Shown here piece after piece: positions 1-4,878 of a DNA stretch of 6,486 bases. The DNA is from an uncultured Micrococcales bacterium (lineage in GTDB: Bacteria; Actinomycetota; Actinomycetes; Actinomycetales; Microbacteriaceae). Within the stretch, counting starts at the first letter, position 1. Each line of letters opens with the position of its first letter. The notes beneath the pieces are model-generated. The model made no database searches. It was given only the letters and a program-made list of their open reading frames with translations, and was not told the origin of the DNA. The stretch spans positions 1 to 6,486 of the forward strand of contig CAIKYE010000254.1 of NCBI GenBank assembly GCA_903831585.1, read 5' to 3'. A program made the translations under genes and the position numbers.

Positions 1-1167
1 CGCAAGTTCACACTCGTTGACACCGGTGGCTGGGAACCAGATGCCAAGGGCATCGATAAGTCGGTTGCGATTCAAGCCGAAATCGCAATTGAACTAGCGG
101 ATGCTGTGATCTTTGTGGTCGATGCCATGGTTGGTGCGACCTCGAGCGACGAACGCGTAGTGCCGATGCTGCGCAAGAGCGGCAAACCAGTAATTTTGGT
201 CGCAAACAAAATCGATGACCTAAAGCAAGAGCCAGAGGCTGCATCGCTATGGTCACTCGGATTGGGCGAACCCTATCCAGTTTCGGCAGTTCACGGTCGC
301 GGTGTGGCAGACATGCTCGATGAAGCGATGAAAGCGCTTCCCGAGGTTTCGGCCGTGGCCAAGCAAGAGTTTGGCGGACCTCGACGAGTTGCAATTATTG
401 GACGACCAAACGTTGGAAAGTCTTCACTATTGAACAAAGCTGTCGGTTCTGAACGCGCAGTCGTTAACGAGTTGGCGGGAACCACTCGTGACCCAATCGA
501 CGAACAGGTCGAACTCGGCGGACGAATCTGGAGATTCGTTGACACCGCTGGAATCAGACGTCGAGTGCATCTTGCGCAGGGTGCCGATTTTTACGCGAGT
601 TTGAGAACAGCTGCTGCGCTTGAACGCGCAGAAGTTGCCGTCGTCTTGTTCGATGTAACGCAGCCAATTAGCGAGGCCGATATTCGAATAGTCGACATGG
701 CACTCGAATCTGGTAGAGCGCTGGTCTTGGGCTTCAATAAGTGGGACGAACTCGACGACGAGCGACGCAAATATCTCGAGCGAGAGATTGAGCAAGATCT
801 GGCACACGTTGACTGGGCGCCGCGAGTAAACATTTCGGCAAAGACCGGAAGACACCTCGAAAAGTTAGTACCCGCTCTCGAAGTTGCACTAGATGGTTGG
901 GACACACGTATTGCGACAGGTAAGTTCAATGCTTTTCTGCAGGAACTCACCATGGAGAATCCGCATCCGGTGCGTGGCGGAAAGCAGCCAAGAATTCTTT
1001 ATGGCAGCCAAGTTTCGAGCAGGCCACCTAAATTCGTGCTGTTTACAACGGGTTTTCTTGATCCTGGATATCGCAGATTTATTCAGCGTCGTCTTCGCGA
1101 AACCTACGGTTTCGAAGGAAGCCCGATTGAAGTTGCCATGAGAATTCGAGAGAAGCGAAAGCGCTAA
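1..1167 (+). CDS. der: Ribosome-assembly GTPase Der (EngA), 5'-truncated by the window edge
   Basis: Der is an essential tandem-domain GTPase that binds the 50S ribosomal subunit and helps its late maturation in the cytoplasm. The window holds the last 388 codons in frame 1; the start and the first P-loop lie upstream. Visible for GTPase domain 1 are the G3 motif DTGGWE at visible codons 7-12 and the G4 motif NKID at 69-72. Domain 2 is complete: P-loop GRPNVGKSS at 134-142, GTTRDP for G2, DTAGI at 181-185, NKWD at 246-249 and a following SAK (G5). The C-terminal KH-like domain is recognisable ([11 protein letters not shown]) and ends in a basic KRKR tail at the TAA stop. A GTG at 106 opens a shorter reading frame, but it falls inside domain 1 and codons 1-35 read clearly as Der, so it is not the start. 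About 80-100 residues are probably missing. In some actinobacteria der is fused to or follows cmk; this cannot be judged here. Confidence 0.97.
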   Translation, partial: RKFTLVDTGGWEPDAKGIDKSVAIQAEIAIELADAVIFVVDAMVGATSSDERVVPMLRKSGKPVILVANKIDDLKQEPEAASLWSLGLGEPYPVSAVHGRGVADMLDEAMKALPEVSAVAKQEFGGPRRVAIIGRPNVGKSSLLNKAVGSERAVVNELAGTTRDPIDEQVELGGRIWRFVDTAGIRRRVHLAQGADFYASLRTAAALERAEVAVVLFDVTQPISEADIRIVDMALESGRALVLGFNKWDELDDERRKYLEREIEQDLAHVDWAPRVNISAKTGRHLEKLVPALEVALDGWDTRIATGKFNAFLQELTMENPHPVRGGKQPRILYGSQVSSRPPKFVLFTTGFLDPGYRRFIQRRLRETYGFEGSPIEVAMRIREKRKR

Positions 1168-1183
1168 ACTCCCAATAGGAAAA

Positions 1184-1257
1184 CGGGCTATAGCGCAGCT
1201 TGGTAGCGCACTTGTCTGGGGGACAAGGGGTCGTGGGTTCAAATCCCGCTAGCCCGA
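1184..1257 (+). tRNA. tRNA-Pro, anticodon GGG
   Basis: A complete cloverleaf can be drawn. The acceptor stem pairs 1184-1190 (CGGGCTA) perfectly with 1250-1256 (TAGCCCG). The D stem is GCGC/GCGC at 1193-1196 and 1206-1209. The anticodon stem is CTTGT/ACAAG around the loop CTGGGGG (1216-1222), which puts anticodon GGG at 1218-1220 after U33. The T stem is 1233-1237 with 1245-1249 (one G-U pair) around the loop TTCAAAT. C1-G72 with discriminator A73 (1257) is typical of bacterial proline tRNAs, and G37 after the anticodon is also usual. It reads CCC, and CCU by wobble. The CCA end is not encoded, because CTG follows the discriminator. It sits 16 bases after der and 16 bases before the next ATG, so it may be transcribed with its neighbours. 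Confidence 0.96.
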
Positions 1258-1273
1258 CTGGTGAAAGGAAGAC

Positions 1274-1861
1274 ATGACCATTTGGCAGCAGTTGCGCACG
1301 GTTCCAAACCTGCTCAGTTTGTTGCGTCTGGCTCTGGTTCCGGTCTTCTTGGTTCTGATTCTCAACGGCTTTAACCTAGAGGCCGTAATCGTTTTGATTG
1401 TCGCAAGCGTCACCGACTATCTGGATGGTTACTTCGCGAGAAAACTCAATCAAGAAACACGTCTTGGCCAGTTACTCGACCCGGCAGCCGATCGACTTTA
1501 CATATTTGCCACCCTGATTGGTCTCAGCGTTGTCGGCTACATTCCTATTTGGCTGCCCATGATTGTTATTGGGCGAGACCTCTTGCTGCTATTCACTTAC
1601 CCGATTCTCGCGAGCAGGGGCTACGGGCCGCTTCCGGTTCATTACCTTGGCAAGGCTGGCACCTTTGCCTTGCTCTACGCGTTCCCGCTGCTGCTAATTG
1701 CTTCGGCTTTTCCCGACGTTTCACTTTTTGTTTTGCCAGTGGCCTGGGCCTTTGCGTGGTGGGGCATCGGACTCTACTGGTGGGCGGGTTTTGTTTATCT
1801 CGCACAGGTTCGCTCAGTGGTGAAATCGAGCCCCAACGATTCGGCTAGGCTTGGCGACTAG
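1274..1861 (+). CDS. CDP-alcohol phosphatidyltransferase, PgsA family (PgsA2-like)
   Basis: An integral membrane enzyme of 195 residues that moves a phosphatidyl group from CDP-diacylglycerol onto an alcohol. The full family signature is present: D48-x2-D51-G52-x2-A55-R56-x8-G65-x3-D69-x3-D73, whose aspartates bind the metal and CDP. Hydrophobic segments lie at roughly 15-32, 35-47, 77-100, 102-113, 125-146 and 150-176, matching the usual six-helix fold. The start is ATG with a purine-rich GAAAGGAAG just upstream, and the N-terminus (VPNLLSLLRL) is where family members begin. Gene order before garA matches Rv1822 (PgsA2) of M. tuberculosis. The likely product is phosphatidylglycerophosphate, from glycerol-3-phosphate. 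Cardiolipin synthesis from phosphatidylglycerol is a serious alternative, because actinobacteria use CDP-alcohol-type cardiolipin synthases and often carry several paralogues. The family call is firm and the substrate is not. The stop codon lies 8 bases before the garA ATG. Confidence 0.9.
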   Translation: MTIWQQLRTVPNLLSLLRLALVPVFLVLILNGFNLEAVIVLIVASVTDYLDGYFARKLNQETRLGQLLDPAADRLYIFATLIGLSVVGYIPIWLPMIVIGRDLLLLFTYPILASRGYGPLPVHYLGKAGTFALLYAFPLLLIASAFPDVSLFVLPVAWAFAWWGIGLYWWAGFVYLAQVRSVVKSSPNDSARLGD

Positions 1862-1869
1862 GGAAAATT

Positions 1870-2313
1870 ATGGACTTTCAAGACAATGAGCAGAGCGGCT
1901 CTTCTAACGACTCGACCGAGCGATTCAGCGACGACTTGCTCTCGTCAGACTCTCACGGATTAGATGTCGAAGAGCGCGAAGCCGTTGACGCACTGCCATC
2001 TGCCAGCGCGCTGCTGATCGTTCAACGCGGACCCAACGAGGGTGCCAGATTCTTGCTCGATCAAGACCTGACCACAGTCGGCAGGCACCCAAACGCAGAC
2101 ATTTTTCTCGATGACGTTACGGTTTCGCGGCGACATGCCGAGTTCAGAAGAACCGGAAATCAATTCATGATTCACGATTTGGCATCGTTGAATGGAAGCT
2201 ACTTTGATGGCGTTAGAATCGAGTCTGCACTTCTAGATGACGGTGCAGAAGTTCAAATCGGTAAATTCAAATTCACATTCTTCGCTTCGCGGGCAGATCT
2301 AGGAGATTCATAA
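1870..2313 (+). CDS. garA: FHA-domain regulator GarA/OdhI, inhibitor of 2-oxoglutarate dehydrogenase
   Basis: A small cytosolic phosphopeptide-binding protein of 147 residues. In mycobacteria and corynebacteria its unphosphorylated form inhibits the 2-oxoglutarate dehydrogenase E1 and adjusts glutamate enzymes; phosphorylation by PknG or PknB releases it. The FHA domain spans about 47-138 with the key residues G71-R72, S86, R88-H89 and S106-x-N108-G109. The stretches FLLDQ, GRHP and DIFLDDVTVSRRHAEF are nearly the same as I recall for M. tuberculosis GarA. The N-terminal 40 residues are acidic and disordered. Aligning on the later F and DxL, S15-T16 (DSTERF) falls on the ETTSVF phosphosite of GarA, so Thr16 matches Thr22 (PknB site) and Ser15 replaces Thr21 (PknG site). 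The ATG is preceded by AGGGAAA overlapping the previous stop codon, which suggests co-transcription and coupling. The ftsR Shine-Dalgarno lies inside its last codons. Confidence 0.93.
   Translation: MDFQDNEQSGSSNDSTERFSDDLLSSDSHGLDVEEREAVDALPSASALLIVQRGPNEGARFLLDQDLTTVGRHPNADIFLDDVTVSRRHAEFRRTGNQFMIHDLASLNGSYFDGVRIESALLDDGAEVQIGKFKFTFFASRADLGDS
2301..2305 (+). promoter_or_regulatory. Shine-Dalgarno of ftsR, inside the end of garA
   Basis: AGGAG lies 9 bases before the TTG at 2315 and within the last codons of garA. It supports TTG as the true ftsR start and suggests translational coupling, since the garA stop (2311-2313) is one base from that start. Confidence 0.75.
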
Positions 2314-2314
2314 A

Positions 2315-3016
2315 TTGGTTGAACCTACTCCAATTTCTCAGGCTCGAGCCGGCAGACTTGTCACTATCGGTCAGGTGCTCGCACTTCTCACTCCAGAGTT
2401 TCCAGAACTCACCCAGTCGAAGCTGCGCTTTCTAGAAGACAACGGTCTTGTCACACCTCAGCGAACAGATTCCGGATACCGCAAGTTCAACGAATCTGAC
2501 GTCGAGCGACTTCGCTTGATCTTGGAATTGCAGCGCGATCGATATTTGCCACTAAAGGTGATCGGTCAGTTTCTTGCTGATCTCGATTCGGGTAAATCGG
2601 TGTCCTTGCCGGGTGACGACTCGAAATCGGGGCGTCACTCTCGAGTCACATCAACTAAATATGTGACGAAAATCGAACTTATCGCCGAAACATCAATCAC
2701 GGATGCTCTCATCGCAGAAGCCCAATCGGTTGGGCTGATTTCTGAAGAGCCATTCAACGCAAGCACCATTGAAATTGCGCGATCAATCATGAAGCTAAAC
2801 CGCGGTTTTGGAATTACTCCTAGACACTTGCGCGGTGTAAAGACTGCTGCTGATCGAGAAATCGGAATCATCGAGGGTGTGGTTGCACCTGTGCTTGCGA
2901 AAAAGGAAGCTTCGAGTCGCTCTAAGGCTGCACATTACGCAGAGGAATTGCAAAACCACTTCGGTAACATCCGTGAAGAGCTGATTCGTTCGGCGATCGC
3001 AAAAATCGACGACTAA
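2315..3016 (+). CDS. ftsR: MerR-family regulator FtsR (Rv1828 type)
   Basis: A DNA-binding transcription factor of 233 residues. In Corynebacterium glutamicum the orthologue FtsR activates ftsZ, so it links to cell division. The MerR winged helix-turn-helix covers about 15-90: VTIGQVLALL, then SKLRFLEDNGLVTPQR, the wing SGYRKF (53-58) and RYLPLKVIGQFLADL. A variable acidic/serine linker follows at 91-115, then the second conserved domain of this family (about 118-230) with the segment RGFGITPRHLRG. There is no cysteine cluster or other metal-sensor tail as in classic MerR, so the signal is unknown. TTG is chosen as start because of AGGAG nine bases upstream and because the reading frame opens just there. 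Position after garA matches the Rv1827-Rv1828 order. Rv1828-type genes are normally followed by an Rv1829-type nuclease gene, which is absent here. Confidence 0.92.
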   Translation: MVEPTPISQARAGRLVTIGQVLALLTPEFPELTQSKLRFLEDNGLVTPQRTDSGYRKFNESDVERLRLILELQRDRYLPLKVIGQFLADLDSGKSVSLPGDDSKSGRHSRVTSTKYVTKIELIAETSITDALIAEAQSVGLISEEPFNASTIEIARSIMKLNRGFGITPRHLRGVKTAADREIGIIEGVVAPVLAKKEASSRSKAAHYAEELQNHFGNIREELIRSAIAKIDD

Positions 3017-3140
3017 TCGGCATAATCACTGGCCCTCTGGGGCGACACGCCGAGCGATTAAATTAACACCTAGAAAACTGTTATTCAGGGAACAATTGGG
3101 AGAGAACTTAAACCTGTAGTTGAACCTGAAGGGAGCGACC
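3017..3140 (+). promoter_or_regulatory. Intergenic regulatory region before the second MerR gene
   Basis: These 124 bases are the largest non-coding gap on the + strand. Two near-identical 9-mers, TTAAACCTG (3108-3116) and TTGAACCTG (3120-3128), repeat with a 12-base period. An upstream TTCAGG (3084-3089) is the inverse of CCTGAA (3125-3130). A possible -10 box is TAAATT (3059-3064), without a convincing -35. The repeats touch the Shine-Dalgarno of the downstream gene, as would suit autorepression. Both neighbouring genes encode MerR regulators, so either could be the ligand. This is pattern evidence only. Confidence 0.4.
3128..3135 (+). promoter_or_regulatory. Shine-Dalgarno deciding GTG 3141 as start
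   Basis: GAAGGGAG lies five bases before GTG 3141. The earlier in-frame TTG at 3120 directly follows a TAG stop (3117-3119) and has no purine-rich site before it, so the GTG is preferred. Confidence 0.75.
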
Positions 3141-3695
3141 GTGATTCCAATCGACGGTACTTCCACGCCTGAAAACGACTACTCCCAAGACATGCTTTTC
3201 AGCGATGGAAGCCCATCGGCTGATCCGAAAGTTGGCTACCGAGGAATCTCGGCCGCCGGCGCCGCAGGCATTAGCTATCGCCAACTCGACTACTGGGACA
3301 GAACCTCTCTGGTTCAACCGAGTGTGCGAGGAGCTGCAGGTTCGGGATCTCAGCGACTCTATGCCTTCAGAGACATTCTTGTTTTGAAATTGGTGAAGAG
3401 GCTTCTAGACACCGGCGTATCGCTCCAGCAAATTCGCATTGCCGTCGAACAACTTCGCGCCTCGGGAATCAATGACCTTGCTCGCACCACACTCATGTCA
3501 GATGGCGCCAGGGTTTATCTCTGCACAACTGAAGACGAGGTCATCGACCTGCTCGGACGCGGTCAGGGTGTCTTTGGAATCGCCGTTGGCAAAGTGTTGC
3601 GCGAGGTCGAAGCGAGCCTGGTTAACATCAAGGCCAACCATATTGACGAAGTCGACGAACTTTCTGCACGTCGCGCCAGCAAAAAAGCGGTTTAG
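3141..3695 (+). CDS. MerR-family regulator of the ResR/McdR (Rv1830) type
   Basis: A DNA-binding regulator of 184 residues, using GTG 3141 with the strong GAAGGGAG site. The N-terminal 30 residues are acidic and probably disordered. The MerR helix-turn-helix spans about 33-107: GYRGISAAGAAGISYRQLDY, W52, the wing GAAGSGSQRLYAFRDI (64-79), then LVKRLLDTGVSLQQIRIAVE. The C-terminal part carries the family's conserved DGARVYLC and GQGVFGIAVG (141-150). This pattern matches, from memory, M. tuberculosis Rv1830 (ResR/McdR), a regulator tied to growth and division timing. Unlike most relatives, the first helix reads AAGAAG. No sensory cysteines are visible. In M. tuberculosis Rv1829 lies between the two MerR genes, whereas here they are adjacent. 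The stop (TAG 3693-3695) interlocks with the stop of parA on the opposite strand. The family call is firm, and the target genes here are unknown. Confidence 0.9.
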   Translation: MIPIDGTSTPENDYSQDMLFSDGSPSADPKVGYRGISAAGAAGISYRQLDYWDRTSLVQPSVRGAAGSGSQRLYAFRDILVLKLVKRLLDTGVSLQQIRIAVEQLRASGINDLARTTLMSDGARVYLCTTEDEVIDLLGRGQGVFGIAVGKVLREVEASLVNIKANHIDEVDELSARRASKKAV

Positions 3696-4810
3696 TTCTT
3701 CTCTTCTTCTGGTTTTTCTATTTCGAGCTTGAAATTCCAACTACCAGTATTGGTAGAAACCTCTTGCTGCTTGGCAGCCAACTCGTCATCTTGCCAACTC
3801 GGTTCGGTCCAATCGGTTTCAATCGACGGCATAGCGGCAATCGAAGTTGAAATCTCGGGTTCAGCGCTTACATCCGCCGACTGAGACTCAGTTGTCTCGA
3901 CGATTTCACCGAGTTGCTCGATGGCGGTCTCGATGGTAAGAATCTCTGGGCGCTTCGAGCCGCGCTTGTGCCTTCTAAAGAATCTGCGTTTCTCTTTAGG
4001 TTTCTCGGCTGTGACTTCTTCATTTGGTTCTTCGAATGCAACAAATGCCCTGGCGAGAAGCTCGGTAAAGAAGTTTGCGATTTCGACTGCACCTTCGCCC
4101 GGCCAGGTGTGAATCGGTCTTGCAGCTCCCTGAGTCTGCTGCAGGTGAGCTCGTTCTTCGAGGTAGTTCGGAATCAGCAGACCGGGGAACATTTCGTTTA
4201 GTTCCTGAACTCTAAAGTCCTGCTCTTTTGATGCCGGTCGGTGTCGATTTATCAGGATGCCTAGCGGGCGAACGCGTTTGGTGATTGCCATGCGAACTTC
4301 TTCAAGGGCGCGAATTGCTCGATCGGCGGCAACCACAGAGAAAATGCCAGGTTCGGTGACTACCAGAACTCGATCGCTTGCCACCCAGGCCGTGCGAGTC
4401 AAAGCGTTGATAGATGGAGGAGTGTCAATAATCACAAGGTCGTAAATCGTCTCAACCAAGTGCAGGGCTTCCTCAAGCTTCCAGGTCTGGCGAAGCGTTG
4501 GGTGGGGGGTGTCGTGGTGAATGCTCTTTGGGCTGCCGACCATAACATCTACAGATCCGCCTCCCACCTTGCCCCAGGTTGAAGATACGATTGAGGCAGA
4601 CACGACGTTGTGTTTTGGGTTTTTCAGGACGCTGGCAACAGTGGTCTTGAATTCACCAACCGCACCTAATCCGGTCGTAGCGTCGCACTGGGGGTCAAGA
4701 TCTACCACTAGTGTCTTGAGTCCCTGGGCGAAGGCAGCCGAGGCTAAACCAAGGGCAACCGTGGTTTTTCCGACGCCCCCCTTTAGGGAACTAACGCTGA
4801 GAACATGCAC
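3692..4810 (-). CDS. Orphan ParA/MinD-family ATPase with long charged C-terminal tail
   Basis: A 372-residue P-loop ATPase of the family that positions chromosomes, plasmids, septa or protein clusters by ATP-driven dimerisation on the nucleoid or membrane. The deviant Walker A KGGVGKTT is at 10-17 with signature Lys10 and catalytic Lys15. Walker A' is VVDLDPQ (35-41) and Walker B is LVIIDTPPS (125-133). The ATPase domain ends near 258, the usual ParA size. It is followed by about 110 extra residues: a basic patch at 270-288 (KPKEKRRFFRRHKRGSKRPE without its first residue), then a long acidic, Ser/Thr/Glu-rich tail ending EEEKN. No parB or parS-like site is visible nearby, so chromosome-partition ParA is not indicated. 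PldP-like or other positioning ParA proteins are possible. GTG at 4810 is the only sensible start: an in-frame TAG sits 12 bases upstream and the P-loop begins at residue 10. There is no close Shine-Dalgarno, which suggests a leaderless message. Confidence 0.9.
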   Translation of the reverse strand: MHVLSVSSLKGGVGKTTVALGLASAAFAQGLKTLVVDLDPQCDATTGLGAVGEFKTTVASVLKNPKHNVVSASIVSSTWGKVGGGSVDVMVGSPKSIHHDTPHPTLRQTWKLEEALHLVETIYDLVIIDTPPSINALTRTAWVASDRVLVVTEPGIFSVVAADRAIRALEEVRMAITKRVRPLGILINRHRPASKEQDFRVQELNEMFPGLLIPNYLEERAHLQQTQGAARPIHTWPGEGAVEIANFFTELLARAFVAFEEPNEEVTAEKPKEKRRFFRRHKRGSKRPEILTIETAIEQLGEIVETTESQSADVSAEPEISTSIAAMPSIETDWTEPSWQDDELAAKQQEVSTNTGSWNFKLEIEKPEEEKN

Positions 4811-4878
4811 CTGAATAGGCTACCTTTTTATCTCAAGGGCCCGAAACCCATTGTTCGCAATTTCCACCGAAGGACCAG
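4811..4878. promoter_or_regulatory. Divergent parA-pyc promoter region with a symmetric -10 element
   Basis: Only 68 bases separate the two divergent starts. TAGGCT (4816-4821, + strand) and TAGCCT (4822-4817, - strand) are overlapping TANNNT -10 boxes formed by the 7-mer TAGGCTA. On the - strand the box ends exactly six bases before the parA GTG. On the + strand it would give a start near 4828 and a 51-base pyc leader. TACCTT (4821-4826) is a second + strand -10 candidate, with CTGAGA (4797-4802) 18 bases upstream matching four of six -35 bases. The -35 elements are otherwise poor, as is common in actinobacteria. Confidence 0.55.
4869..4874 (+). promoter_or_regulatory. Shine-Dalgarno of pyc
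   Basis: GAAGGA lies four bases before ATG 4879. With the conserved biotin carboxylase N-terminus (KKILVANRGEIA) starting at residue 3, it fixes the start. Confidence 0.7.

Noticed and set aside
591..953. Open reading frames on the - strand inside der (also 291-545 and 427-855).
   Set aside because: They overlap a clearly conserved GTPase in another frame, have no domain motifs and have no ribosome sites.
1165..1170. TAAACT overlapping the der stop codon as a -10 box for a dedicated tRNA promoter.
   Set aside because: The hexamer fits TANNNT and the distance to the tRNA is reasonable, but there is no acceptable -35 at 16-19 bases and the match includes an unavoidable TAA stop. Co-transcription with der is equally likely.
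3017..3053. Possible terminator after ftsR: TCGGC (3017-3021) pairs with GCCGA (3049-3053), with an inner GCCC/GGGC hairpin.
   Set aside because: The stems are only 4-5 base pairs, the outer pair is interrupted, and no T-run follows. A weak fold of this size is expected by chance.
4521..4814. A + strand reading frame antisense to the start of parA.
   Set aside because: It mirrors the conserved P-loop region of parA and shows no independent motif or ribosome site.
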